Below are positions 34,984 to 42,573 of a stretch of 64,000 nucleotides of DNA, one piece after another. The stretch is from the NCBI RefSeq assembly GCF_001865245.1, contig NZ_MKXB01000141.1, positions 1 through 64,000 of the forward strand, given 5' to 3'. The position numbers and the translations under genes are program-made. The DNA comes from Streptomyces sp. CC53 (GTDB lineage: Bacteria; Actinomycetota; Actinomycetes; Streptomycetales; Streptomycetaceae). Position 1 is the first letter of the stretch. Every line of letters starts with the position of its first letter. The notes beneath the pieces were generated by a model. That model was not told where the DNA came from. It did not search any database and was given only the letters and a program-made list of their open reading frames with translations.

Positions 34984-37110
34984 TCAGGCTTCGGCGGAAG
35001 CGGAACCCGATCCGTCGCGGTTGGACAGGGCGCGGGCGACCCGTTCGCGGCCGACGACCATGCGGCCGTCGGACTTGTACGGCCCCGCCCCGGCCTCCTC
35101 CAGCACCTGCTTGAGGTCGCCCGGCGTCCAGGTGCCGTAGGTCTTCTCGCTGAGCGCGGACAGCCGCTTGAGGACATCGGCCGTCAGCACCCGGGGCGCG
35201 TCCCCGAGGACGCCGAAGATGTCCGCGAGCGCGTCCCGGTCCTCGCCCTGGTCGATGACGTGCAGGGTGGTGACCCCGTCCCGCAGGGCCTTCGCGCGTT
35301 CCGCGATGGCGGTTGCGGTCTCGGTGTCGATGTAGTGGGTGCGGACGGTGATGGAGGCCTGTCCGGCGGGGATCTTGATGCCGTCGGAGGCGACCACGAC
35401 CGTGCCCTTGTCGAGGCCGGGGCGGAGCAGGTTGGGTGCGGCGCCGCCGTCGACCGCCTTGTCCCCAAGGGCCATCCGGGCCTGCGACTCAGTGCCCAGG
35501 GCGAGGGAGGCGCGGGTGTGGGCGCCTTCGCGGACGAGCTTGGGAAGGTTCTGGTCGGTGGGGTCCTGGGTGCCCTGCCACAGGGTGACGTTCACCGCCC
35601 GGCCCTGGTTGTGGACCTTGCGGGCGGCCATGAAGTACCGGGACGTGGCCTTCGACCCGCCGTAGGGCCGCCCCTCGTCATCCTTGACCGGGCACATGAA
35701 CGCCACCTGCGCCTCATCCACCAGGCCGATCAGCGGGTGGAACTTCGTTCCGGGCGGCGCCTGGAGACGACGCTCCATCTCCACCACCAGGCCTTCAAGC
35801 ATCTCGGTGGCCTCGATGACGTGCTCATCGGTCGGGCCCTGAATGAGGATCGTGGCGAGCTCGTCGAACATGGCCCAGTCCCCGGCGCCCTTGAGGTCGG
35901 CCACCCGGAACTCCACGGACTTGTCCAGGGCGAGCCACAGGGCGAGGGCGCGTAGGGCGGCGGTCTTGCCCTGGTTGGACAGGCCGGTGATGAGCAGGTG
36001 CCGCTGATACAGGCTCAGGGCCGCCGCGTCCCCGCGCAGGTCCTGGCCCCAAGGCGCCTTGCCCTTGGTGTAGTCGGCGGTCAGCGTCTCGTCGGTGACC
36101 AGCGGGGAGGGGCCGATCGGCTCGTCCAGGGCGCCGGAGTCCGCGATCCACAGCCGCACGGTGCGGGCGGCGGTGGGCAGGGGGATGAACACCTCGTGCT
36201 CATGCCGCGCCAGGTTCTCCGCCAGCTTCCTGCGGCGCCCCTGCACCTCCTGCGTGGAGACACCGGACGGGAGGGTGACATCGACTTCGACGCCGCATCC
36301 GGCAATCCGGATCGGCCCAAGCATGGCCGCACCGGCGTCGCCCATCTCGGTGATGGCCTTGCGTAGCGGCGCCACCCCCAGGTCCCGCAACGCGGTGACC
36401 ACGATGGACGGCGTGATCGGCGCTCCGGCGTCATCGCTGCGCGAGTGGGCGGGAAGAGCCCACTGCGGTGCGGCGCCACGGTGGCGTCCGACCGCCCACA
36501 CCCCGGCCAGGGCGAGCCAGGGGCCGACGGCGACGAGGGGGCCCCAGAGGATGGTGACCAGGGTGACGAGCAGCCGGATCAGTTCCACCAGGGCCATGAG
36601 CGGGGTGATGACGTCGGTGACGTCCTTGTTCGCTATGGCCAGGGCGATGCCGATCGCGATCAGGACGCCGATCGATCCGCCGGCGCCGTAGGCGGCGCCC
36701 TTGACCAGCTTCTCCGGGGCGGTGAGCAGGTCCATGCGCCGCTTGTGACGCTCGGTGCGGAAGCGGTGCAGCCGCTCCTCCCACTCGCCTGCGGCTTCGT
36801 AATTCCCGGCCGCTTCGGCCGCGCGGAGGAGGCGTTCGTAGCGGGCGCCGGTCCGCCCGTCCCACGCCCGGCGGGCCACGATCCGCGTGCCGCCGATCAC
36901 GTAGGAACCGTGCCGGACGCTGACGCGGGCCACCTGCCGGGTCCGCTCGTGCTTCACCGCACCGACCACGGCGCGTCCGGTGCGGGCGAACACCCGCACC
37001 GGACGCGGCTTGACGGCGCGCTCCGGCACGCTCGTCAGGGACGGTGCGGGCGGCGCCGTGGGCTGTTCGGGGTCGGGGTCCTTGAAGAGGGGGACGACGT
37101 TGTCGGTCAT
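34984..37110 (-). CDS. traB: FtsK/SpoIIIE-type conjugative DNA translocase (TraB-like)
   Basis: The 708-residue protein has two hydrophobic membrane regions (about 140-162 and 172-208) and a RecA-like motor domain. Walker A is GLSNQGKT (376-383) and Walker B is PLIGLVDEAQ. A Gln-rich TLWQGTQDPTDQNLPKLVRE motif follows, with a C-terminal winged-helix-like region (about 640-695) that would read DNA repeats. TraB alone moves double-stranded DNA between mycelia. The ATG begins MTDNVVPLFKDPDPEQP. It heads the leftward end of a chain of small genes that are transcribed before it. Confidence 0.93.
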   Translation of the reverse strand: MTDNVVPLFKDPDPEQPTAPPAPSLTSVPERAVKPRPVRVFARTGRAVVGAVKHERTRQVARVSVRHGSYVIGGTRIVARRAWDGRTGARYERLLRAAEAAGNYEAAGEWEERLHRFRTERHKRRMDLLTAPEKLVKGAAYGAGGSIGVLIAIGIALAIANKDVTDVITPLMALVELIRLLVTLVTILWGPLVAVGPWLALAGVWAVGRHRGAAPQWALPAHSRSDDAGAPITPSIVVTALRDLGVAPLRKAITEMGDAGAAMLGPIRIAGCGVEVDVTLPSGVSTQEVQGRRRKLAENLARHEHEVFIPLPTAARTVRLWIADSGALDEPIGPSPLVTDETLTADYTKGKAPWGQDLRGDAAALSLYQRHLLITGLSNQGKTAALRALALWLALDKSVEFRVADLKGAGDWAMFDELATILIQGPTDEHVIEATEMLEGLVVEMERRLQAPPGTKFHPLIGLVDEAQVAFMCPVKDDEGRPYGGSKATSRYFMAARKVHNQGRAVNVTLWQGTQDPTDQNLPKLVREGAHTRASLALGTESQARMALGDKAVDGGAAPNLLRPGLDKGTVVVASDGIKIPAGQASITVRTHYIDTETATAIAERAKALRDGVTTLHVIDQGEDRDALADIFGVLGDAPRVLTADVLKRLSALSEKTYGTWTPGDLKQVLEEAGAGPYKSDGRMVVGRERVARALSNRDGSGSASAEA

Positions 37111-37201
37111 GCTGGGGGTACTCCTGCCGCTCGAAAGGGTGGAGGGGAAAGGCCCGGGGCGGTCGGGATGCTTGGCCGCGATCGACCGCCCCGGGGCGTA
37201 G

Positions 37202-37387
37202 CTACTTGCGGCGCTTGAGGGTCACCGGGGTGCAGGGCTGGTAGCCGGTGACCTGCACCGCCTCGATGACGGCCTCGCGGGCGGCCTGCTCGCTGTGGGA
37301 GTCGACCAGGCCACGATGCGTGCCCAGACGTCCCTTGCTGTCAGTCGCCTGGAGCTTGAACCGCCAGGTCATGCGAGGAGTACTCAC
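37202..37387 (-). CDS. Small element protein, 61 aa
   Basis: The GTG start overlaps the stop of the preceding small gene (GTGA), so translation is coupled. The sequence VSTPRMTWRFKLQATDSKGR and QAAREAVIEAVQVTGYQPCT suggests a small alpha/beta fold. Similar short mobile-element transfer proteins accompany traB in AICEs. The function is unknown. Confidence 0.72.
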   Translation of the reverse strand: MSTPRMTWRFKLQATDSKGRLGTHRGLVDSHSEQAAREAVIEAVQVTGYQPCTPVTLKRRK

Positions 37388-37557
37388 TTCGCCTCCCGCT
37401 TGCGGGCGTTGTCGAGGATGCGGTCGACCTTGCGTTCCAGGTCGGCCCGGTCGACGTCCTCACCGGCCACGCAGCGCTTGGCCATGCGGGCGACGTACCA
37501 ACCGACCTGCGCGTGCTCCTTGGCGGTTAGCTTCGGGTACGGATCTTGGGCGGCCAT
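37384..37557 (-). CDS. Small element protein, 57 aa
   Basis: The ATG-initiated ORF encodes MAAQDPYPKLTAKEHAQVGW followed by YVARMAKRCVAGEDVDRADL and ERKVDRILDNARKREAK. It is charged, helical and soluble. It ends in a GTGA overlap with the next gene and follows the upstream 63-residue ORF by one base, so it belongs to the same tightly packed transcript. The function is unknown. Confidence 0.7.
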   Translation of the reverse strand: MAAQDPYPKLTAKEHAQVGWYVARMAKRCVAGEDVDRADLERKVDRILDNARKREAK

Positions 37558-37558
37558 G

Positions 37559-37750
37559 TCAGCCCACCTTCCGGATTTCGTGGGCGTGGACCAGGACCGG
37601 GGCGATCCAGAACGCGATCCGGTCCACAGTCCAGCGACCGTTCGTGAGCGGGCCGGGCGGGACCTCGTCCAGGACCCGGCCGGTCTTGCCGATCGCGCGG
37701 GGGTCGTCCTCGCACGCGACGATCAATACGGTGTCTCCGGCCTGGACCAC
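37559..37750 (-). CDS. Small element protein, 63 aa, SH3-like beta pattern
   Basis: The GTG-initiated ORF encodes VVQAGDTVLIVACEDDPRAI, GKTGRVLDEVPPGPLTNGRW and a C-terminal strand. The alternation of hydrophobic strands and turns suggests a small SH3- or KOW-like barrel. It starts one base from the stop of the preceding DUF6251-type gene. The function is unknown. Confidence 0.68.
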   Translation of the reverse strand: MVQAGDTVLIVACEDDPRAIGKTGRVLDEVPPGPLTNGRWTVDRIAFWIAPVLVHAHEIRKVG

Positions 37751-37751
37751 G

Positions 37752-38138
37752 TCAATTCCCCTTCCGGGAGCGGCGGGCCTTGCCGATGGACTTGGCGGCG
37801 GCCTGCCCCTCCGGCCCGCCGATCGACTTCACGACCGTGACGACACCCCAGGCCAGGACGGCGGCGAGGAAGGCGAGCAGGGCGAGGTTCGCGGCCATCG
37901 CGGTGAGCGCGCCGACGAGCAGGGGGCCGAAGTAGACCCCGGCCGCCACCGTGCCGGCGCCGATGCCGGAGCCGAGCGCGATCCGCTGAACCGTCCGGTC
38001 GGGCGGCGCCTGGTGGATGTGCTGATGGACCACCTGCGGGGTCGCGGTGGGCTGGATGGGGGTGGGGAGGTGATCGGCGTAGGTATAGGTGCCGTCCGGG
38101 AGCTGGACGACCCGGACCGGGTCGGGGAGGTGGTTCAT
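37752..38138 (-). CDS. Spread-type membrane protein (DUF6251/SpdD-like)
   Basis: The 128-residue protein has a soluble N-terminus (VVQLPDGTYTYADHLP, VVHQHIHQAPPDRTVQ). Two adjacent hydrophobic segments follow (IALGSGIGAGTVAAGVYFGP and ANLALLAFLAAVLAWGVVTV), then a basic tail. Spd proteins in AICEs and Streptomyces plasmids help the element spread between compartments of the recipient mycelium. I assign the family from its layout; the DUF number is from memory. Confidence 0.7.
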   Translation of the reverse strand: MNHLPDPVRVVQLPDGTYTYADHLPTPIQPTATPQVVHQHIHQAPPDRTVQRIALGSGIGAGTVAAGVYFGPLLVGALTAMAANLALLAFLAAVLAWGVVTVVKSIGGPEGQAAAKSIGKARRSRKGN

Positions 38139-38156
38139 GACCGTCTCCTTCGGGGT

Positions 38157-38549
38157 TTAGGCGGCCAGCGTGAGGGCGGCGAGAGCGAGGGCGAGGATGT
38201 GGGCGGTCTGGTCGACGTGTGCGGCGCCGCCGTGCTCGGCCCATGAGGTCTGCCGCATCCGGTTCATCCACCAGCGGACGGGCCAGCGGCGGTCGATGAA
38301 CGCGTGCGTGGAGCCGATCCACACCAGCGCGACCAGGACGGCCGGAAGGCTGACCGTGACGTCGAGGACGGCGATGACGACCGTGAGGGCGGGGCCGCAG
38401 GCGGCGGCGTGGGTGGTGGCGTGGGCCAGGTTGGCCCGCCAGCCTTCGGCGCTGTGGTCGGCCTTGTGGGCGGCCTGGTGGTCGGTCTGGAACGGGTAGT
38501 CGGCCAGCAGGTGACCGACGTAGAGCAGCACGAACACGGTCGCGAACAC
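38157..38549 (-). CDS. DUF3307 membrane protein
   Basis: From GTG the 130-residue protein reads VFATVFVLLYVGHLLADYPF, with conserved LLADYPFQTD, a middle helix ALTVVIAVLDVTVSLPAVLV, and THAFIDRRWPVRWWMNRMRQ followed by DQTAHILALALAAL. The HxxxD and D-x-x-x-H residues in the helices are the DUF3307 pattern. The biochemical role is unknown. It is found in mobile elements, where it may act with the spread proteins. Confidence 0.8.
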   Translation of the reverse strand: MFATVFVLLYVGHLLADYPFQTDHQAAHKADHSAEGWRANLAHATTHAAACGPALTVVIAVLDVTVSLPAVLVALVWIGSTHAFIDRRWPVRWWMNRMRQTSWAEHGGAAHVDQTAHILALALAALTLAA

Positions 38550-38569
38550 GGGGTTCTCCTTGCTGCCGC

Positions 38570-38905
38570 TCACGCGGCCGTGGTGTTGGGGTAGGCGCAG
38601 GGGGTGCACATGCCGAGCGTCGGCGGGATGCGGTATCCGGCGTCCCGCCCGCACTCCGGGCACACCCGGCGGGCCGCGTTCGCCCGCTCCAGCGCCGCCC
38701 GCTTGGCAGGGGTCATCGGCCGGACCGGGCGAGCCAGGTCGACGCGGTAGAGGTAGGCGACCAGCGGACCGCGCCGACGGCGGGGCCGTTCGAGCTGGGC
38801 CACCACCGGCTGACCGCCCGGCCGCAGCCCCAGGGCGCGGAGCTGCCGAAAGGTGGCCAGACCCTCCGGGGCCAGGCGCCAGCGGTAGACGGGCAGGGCG
38901 GTCAT
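38570..38905 (-). CDS. RRQRL-motif zinc-binding protein of the element
   Basis: The 111-residue protein begins MTALPVYRWRLAPEGLATFR and continues QLRALGLRPGGQPV, the pattern of RRQRL-motif proteins from Streptomyces mobile elements. It ends with a zinc ribbon (CPECG at 82-86, CTPC at 100-103). It overlaps the stop of the spread protein gene upstream by four bases. The function is unknown, probably nucleic-acid or protein binding. Confidence 0.75.
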   Translation of the reverse strand: MTALPVYRWRLAPEGLATFRQLRALGLRPGGQPVVAQLERPRRRRGPLVAYLYRVDLARPVRPMTPAKRAALERANAARRVCPECGRDAGYRIPPTLGMCTPCAYPNTTAA

Positions 38906-39774
38906 GAGGCGGCTCCGAGCGGCTGCGGCTCCGCCTTGGCGGTGCGTTCGGCGCGCAGGGTGTCGCGGAGCATCCGGGCCTTGTCCGGCGAGGTGCGCAG
39001 GGCCTTGCGGATGCCCTCGGCCGTCAACTGCTCGACCGACCATGCTTCGGTCACCTGCCGTGCCTCGGACATCAGTTCATCGGCCGTACGGCGCGGGCGA
39101 GTCGATCGAGCCGCGTCGGGCACCCGACCGGTCACCCGACGCGGGCCCGACTGATCGGCCGCCACGACACGGGCGGCGACCGGATCGACGGGGGCGGTCT
39201 CGGCCGGAGAATCGACCTGCTCGACCCGATCGGCCTCCGCCTGCGCGGCCAGGGCCGGGACCGGGGTGAGGGCCGGTGCGGGCAGGTCAGGGGTAGACCG
39301 TTCTGTATCGGTCTGTGTGGATTCCTCCGCAAGTGCGGGGTCGATCGATCGGTGGTGCAGGACTTTGGCGACCAGATCGGAGCCGAAGTAGATCGACCCG
39401 ACCGGAAGTGAGGTGGCGAGCAGGACGAGCAGCCAGTTGACCGGGTCCCAGTCGGCCAGTCGGGTCCAGTCGACCGATCGGCCGTGCAGCTCGGGCACCA
39501 GCCCGTGCACGAAGTTCAGCACCAGCGAGGCGACCGTGTAGGCGGCCAGGACCCGCAGGGCGAACTTCTTGTCGGCCCGGTCGGTCAGCACCAGGGTGGC
39601 GACCAGGGCCAGGGCCATCAGCCCGTCGACCACGAACGGGTAGAGCGTCGCCCCGGTCTTGTCCGCGCCGACGGCGGTGGCCACGTCCCGCAGCGCGTTC
39701 CACGAGACCCGAAACGCCATGGCGACCACGGCGACCAGCGCGAGGACGAGCAGGGTCTTGCCGACGCGGTTCAC
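38902..39774 (-). CDS. DUF2637 spread protein (SpdB-like)
   Basis: The 290-residue protein has four hydrophobic segments in its first half: TLLVLALVAVVAMAFRVSWN, ATLYPFVVDGLMALALVATL, LRVLAAYTVASLVLNFVHGL and WLLVLLATSLPVGSIYFGSD. This is the DUF2637 pattern of SpdB. A soluble C-terminal half follows with a helix-turn-helix-like segment (SVEQLTAEGIRKALRTSPDK). SpdB proteins form membrane complexes for intramycelial transfer. The GTG start overlaps the previous gene's stop (GTGA). Confidence 0.85.
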   Translation of the reverse strand: MNRVGKTLLVLALVAVVAMAFRVSWNALRDVATAVGADKTGATLYPFVVDGLMALALVATLVLTDRADKKFALRVLAAYTVASLVLNFVHGLVPELHGRSVDWTRLADWDPVNWLLVLLATSLPVGSIYFGSDLVAKVLHHRSIDPALAEESTQTDTERSTPDLPAPALTPVPALAAQAEADRVEQVDSPAETAPVDPVAARVVAADQSGPRRVTGRVPDAARSTRPRRTADELMSEARQVTEAWSVEQLTAEGIRKALRTSPDKARMLRDTLRAERTAKAEPQPLGAAS

Positions 39775-40058
39775 TCGTCGGCCCCCCGCTCCTGGGAGCG
39801 GTACGGGGTGGTGTAGGTGACGGGGTCGTACGCCGTCCGGTCGCGGATGTCCCGGGCGGTGTCGTCCAGGGCACCGGAGCCGGGGTGGCGCAGCAGGACC
39901 GCCAGGGCGATCCGCACGTCCGCCGAGCGGCGCTCCAGCAGCCGGTAGTGCTCCCGTTCGTCGGCCTCTTGGATCGACGGCACCGGCATGTCCAGCGCTT
40001 CGACGATCGCGGTCAGCAGTCCGGTCACGTCGCCGCTGAGGTCGGTGAGCCTGCTCAT
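39771..40058 (-). CDS. Small element protein, 95 aa
   Basis: The 95-residue soluble helical protein reads LSGDVTGLLTAIVEALDMPV and ERRSADVRIALAVLLRHPGS. It overlaps its neighbours by four bases on both sides, so translation is coupled along the transcript. It is a type of hypothetical protein regularly found upstream of DUF2637 genes in AICEs. The function is unknown. Confidence 0.72.
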   Translation of the reverse strand: MSRLTDLSGDVTGLLTAIVEALDMPVPSIQEADEREHYRLLERRSADVRIALAVLLRHPGSGALDDTARDIRDRTAYDPVTYTTPYRSQERGADE

Positions 40059-40321
40059 GCCGCACCGCCCGACAGCACCGTGCCGGCGCGGTTGGTCAGG
40101 TCCCGGCGCTCCGTCAGGACCCGGTGGCGAGCCCGACGGATCCGCCGGACGTCCAGCTCGGTGGCCGGACGGTCGATCGTCATGATCTGGGCGTCGAGCA
40201 GGTCAACCTCTGCCAGGATCAGCGGGAGTTCCTGCTCGATCGCGTCCAGCTCCTCATCCGACGGCTCACCGTCGAACGAGGTGGCCGTAACAACGGCCTG
40301 AAGTGCAGCGATGGACTTCAT
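40055..40321 (-). CDS. First gene of the transfer operon, 88 aa (DUF6284-like)
   Basis: The 88-residue protein has MKSIAALQAVVTATSFDGEP then SDEELDAIEQELPLILAEVD, followed by a long helix with DVRRIRRARHRVLTERRDL. It is predicted as a helical hairpin. It leads the leftward operon that runs to traB and starts 480 bases from the divergent GntR gene. The DUF number is from memory; the function is unknown. Confidence 0.72.
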   Translation of the reverse strand: MKSIAALQAVVTATSFDGEPSDEELDAIEQELPLILAEVDLLDAQIMTIDRPATELDVRRIRRARHRVLTERRDLTNRAGTVLSGGAA

Positions 40322-40356
40322 TGGGTGTGTTCCTCTCACACAGGAACGGCCCGAAC

Positions 40357-40388
40357 AGAGCCCCCGGTGGTAGGACACCGGGGGCTCG
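40357..40388. terminator. Hairpin in the leader of the transfer operon
   Basis: GAGCCCCCGG and CCGGGGGCTC form a perfect 10-bp stem with a 12-base loop, just upstream of the first transfer gene. It could attenuate the leftward transcript or insulate it from rightward transcription. Confidence 0.6.
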
Positions 40389-40725
40389 CGCCGTTGGAGC
40401 GGGGTTTCCGGCTCCCCTCGGCCCCGCCCGTACGAGACGGGCGGAGGAGGCAACCGGCCGCAGCCGAGTGGCTGCGGAGTTGGGTAGATCAGTGATCTCT
40501 TTCGGGGACGCGCCTGCCGGTTCAAGGAACAGCCGCTAGGGCCCCGCTTTAGGCAGAGATCTGCCGTCCGGACTGACAAGGACCGCCCAACCGCTGCGGC
40601 TATCCGGCACCCTCGGCCCGATCTGTCCCGGGCCCCTTTGCCCCCTGAGCTGCGCCGATAAAGACACCACAGCGCAGCCGCCTAGCCTGACTTACCTGGC
40701 TAGCCCGGTGGGCACGAGAACAACG

Positions 40726-40740
40726 TAGCCATCCTGGCTA
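40726..40740. promoter_or_regulatory. Candidate GntR (KorSA-like) operator
   Basis: TAGCCA and TGGCTA are separated by three bases, a perfect palindrome. Related half-sites occur at about 40695-40703 (CCTGGCTAG) and 40754-40766 (TGGCTATCCAGGC). The cluster lies across the -35 region of the GntR promoter. Autoregulation by the adjacent GntR protein is likely. Confidence 0.62.
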
Positions 40741-40790
40741 GTCACGTCAATACATGGCTATCCAGGCTGTCCAGATAGTCAGGTTCGCCG

Positions 40791-40796
40791 TAGCAT
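40791..40796 (+). promoter_or_regulatory. -10 box of the GntR gene
   Basis: TAGCAT ends seven bases before the GntR ATG, so the transcript is expected to be leaderless. Confidence 0.5.
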
Positions 40797-40803
40797 CGAA
40801 GGC

Positions 40804-41670
40804 ATGACCTTCGAGCTTGAGCCGCTGGACCCAGATGACGACCGACCGCCGTATGAGCAGGTGGCCCGCAGCCTGGGCGCGGCAATCCGCACCAGGAAGC
40901 TCGGGCCCGGGGAAAAACTGCCGTCGCACGCCAAGCTGACGGAGCACTATGGGTTCGCGCGCGCCACGATTCAGCGAGCGCTTCGCGACCTAGAAGACGA
41001 AGGGCTCGTCGTCTCACGCAAGGGCAGCGGTGTCTTCGTCCGGCATCGGACTGAGCGGCCGGCAGGTCTGCGCCCCTACGTCGAGCAGGCATTCTCCAGC
41101 CGCAACGTGACCATCGACTTCGCCGGGTTCTCCAGCGAGACGCTCCATGGGGCATTGCGGGAGCCGCTCGACAAGATCCGGACCGGACGCCTGACACCCG
41201 CGAGCATCCGAATCCGGATCCTCGTTCCCGACATGGCGGTTCCGCAGGCGGCACCTGTACGCCGTGAGGACGGCGCCGACGACCCCCGCCTGCGGGCCCG
41301 CATGCACGACATCATGCTCGGCTACACCCGCAGTATCTCGGACTCGATCAGTGAGCTGGCGCACCTGGGCTTGGTCCAGGAAGGCAGCGTGAGCGTCCGG
41401 CTCCATAGCGGTACGCAGTTCTTCAAGCTCTACGTGATCAACAAGGAGGATGTGTTCTTCGGGTACTACCCGATCCGGCCCAACAAGGTGGTTGCGCAGG
41501 GCGAAGCCATCGAGATCTACGACTTGATGGGCATCGACACGATCCTGTTCCACCACTCCATGAATGATGGCGACGCGTCCAGCGGAGCTCAGCAGGTGGA
41601 ACAGGCGCAGATGTGGTTCGACAGCGTGTGGGAGACGATCGGTAGGGAGGCCACCCCGGATGCACTCTGA
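40804..41670 (+). CDS. GntR family regulator of the element
   Basis: The 288-residue protein has an N-terminal GntR winged helix (PPYEQVARSLGAAIRTRKLG, then KLTEHYGFARATIQRALRDL, residues about 15-80). A C-terminal sensor domain without the usual UTRA signature follows; its sequence includes ELAHLGLVQEGSVSVRLHSG and DTILFHHSMNDG. It is the only rightward operon in the element and faces the transfer operon. By analogy with KorSA of pSAM2 it should repress transfer and its own gene. The downstream HAD gene overlaps it. Confidence 0.88.
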   Translation: MTFELEPLDPDDDRPPYEQVARSLGAAIRTRKLGPGEKLPSHAKLTEHYGFARATIQRALRDLEDEGLVVSRKGSGVFVRHRTERPAGLRPYVEQAFSSRNVTIDFAGFSSETLHGALREPLDKIRTGRLTPASIRIRILVPDMAVPQAAPVRREDGADDPRLRARMHDIMLGYTRSISDSISELAHLGLVQEGSVSVRLHSGTQFFKLYVINKEDVFFGYYPIRPNKVVAQGEAIEIYDLMGIDTILFHHSMNDGDASSGAQQVEQAQMWFDSVWETIGREATPDAL

Positions 41671-42349
41671 TGCTCTGACCGCCCTGCTCGCTGAATGCGA
41701 CGCAGTTCTCTTCGATTTCGATGGTCCGATCTGCGACGTCTTTCGGGGGGTCCCCGCACCGGACGTCGCAAAGGACCTAGCGGCCCTGCTCGCCGAGATC
41801 GCCCCAGCTCTTGGCGACGCAGCGCGCGCGACCGAGGACCCGATGGTGGTCCACCAGCTCTCGCGGCAGGGAGGGGAGGACGTCCTCAGCGCCGTCGAGA
41901 CCGCGCTGACCGCAGCGGAGGTCCGCGCCGTCAGCGTTGCGGGTGTTCCGACCAGCGGAGCCACTGAAGCCCTGAAGGCCGCGCGCGAGTCGGGGCGACA
42001 GGTGGCTGTCGTCAGCAACAACTCCGCCGAGTGCGTGCACGCCTACCTGTCGTCGCAGGGGCTGTCGGACAGCGTCGAAGCGGTGATTGGCAGGCCGATC
42101 CTGCGGCCGGATCGCATGAAGCCATCGCCGCATCTCCTGTTCGAAGCCGCATCGCTGCTTGGCGTTGCTGCGCGGCGGGCCGTCCTCATCGGCGACTCCG
42201 TGACGGACATCGAGGCGTCCGGGGCTGCCGGGGCAATGAGTGTCGGTTATGCCAACAAGCCGGGCAAGCAGGAAGCTCTCAGATCAGTCGGTGCGGACGT
42301 TGTTGTCCTCGATATGGGTGAGGTCGCCCGCGCTCTTACGGGGGCGTAG
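41660..42349 (+). CDS. HAD superfamily phosphatase
   Basis: The 229-residue protein has the HAD motifs: AVLFDFDGPICDVF (I, nucleophile Asp), VAVVSNNSAECV (II), Lys in PDRMKPSPHLLFEAA (III) and AVLIGDSVTDIEAS (IV). A helical cap lies between I and II. It resembles phosphoglycolate-phosphatase-type enzymes. Its ATG overlaps the GntR end by 11 bases with GGTAGGGAGG upstream, so the two form one operon. The substrate could be the GntR ligand. It is the element's only evident metabolic gene. Confidence 0.87.
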   Translation: MHSDALTALLAECDAVLFDFDGPICDVFRGVPAPDVAKDLAALLAEIAPALGDAARATEDPMVVHQLSRQGGEDVLSAVETALTAAEVRAVSVAGVPTSGATEALKAARESGRQVAVVSNNSAECVHAYLSSQGLSDSVEAVIGRPILRPDRMKPSPHLLFEAASLLGVAARRAVLIGDSVTDIEASGAAGAMSVGYANKPGKQEALRSVGADVVVLDMGEVARALTGA

Positions 42350-42361
42350 GCACCGTCCCCG

Positions 42362-42380
42362 GGGCCGTCTCTGGGCCGTC
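42362..42380. repeat. Right copy of the 19-bp end repeat
   Basis: It is identical and in the same orientation as 30294-30312. It lies 107 bases inside attR, and a further GGGCC follows within ten bases. It is likely an integrase arm-binding site. Confidence 0.7.
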
Positions 42381-42487
42381 AAAGGGCCCTCGAAGGCCAC
42401 CAGCGTTCACCAATGACAACCACTCGACCGCAGTTCAGAGCGTTGCGCTTGAGTAAATGCCCAGCTCGAAAAGCCGGTTGGCGAGAC

Positions 42488-42505
42488 CCAGGGCAAGAAG
42501 AAGTA
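42488..42505. other. attR core, 18 bp
   Basis: CCAGGGCAAGAAGAAGTA matches attL exactly. It is followed by A, so the sequence rightward is the original end of gpm (TAA stop) and its terminator. Confidence 0.92.
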
Positions 42506-42519
42506 ACCGCCCACACGTG

Positions 42520-42554
42520 AGCCCCCTGCCGCGGTGATCCCGCGACGGGGGGCT
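42520..42554 (+). terminator. Original gpm terminator, displaced by the element
   Basis: AGCCCCC pairs with GGGGGCT, and an inner CGCGG/CCGCG extends the stem. It starts 15 bases after the TAA at attR, the place expected for the native gpm terminator. Confidence 0.8.
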
Positions 42555-42573
42555 TCTCGCTGTCTCCGGGCTG

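Larger units (their letters stand above)
40322..40803. other. Divergent promoter region of the transfer operon and the GntR gene
   Basis: No gene is seen in 480 bases. The GntR-proximal 130 bases are rich in TGGCTA/TAGCCA motifs (operator annotated separately). The part nearest the transfer operon includes a hairpin, CCGGGGGCTC with the opposite GAGCCCCCGG, near 40357-40388. Confidence 0.6.
30214..42505. mobile_element. Integrated AICE of about 12.3 kb at the 3' end of gpm
   Basis: Identical 18-bp sequences bound a block with the full AICE gene set. These are tyrosine integrase, excisionase, primase-polymerase and ATPase for replication, FtsK/TraB DNA translocase, spread-type membrane proteins, and a GntR regulator. 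All genes except the GntR-HAD pair run leftward. Such elements excise, replicate as circles and pass double-stranded DNA through the single TraB pump. The known AICEs I can recall use tRNA genes as target; here the target is a glycolytic gene. No resistance or biosynthetic cargo is evident. Confidence 0.93.
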
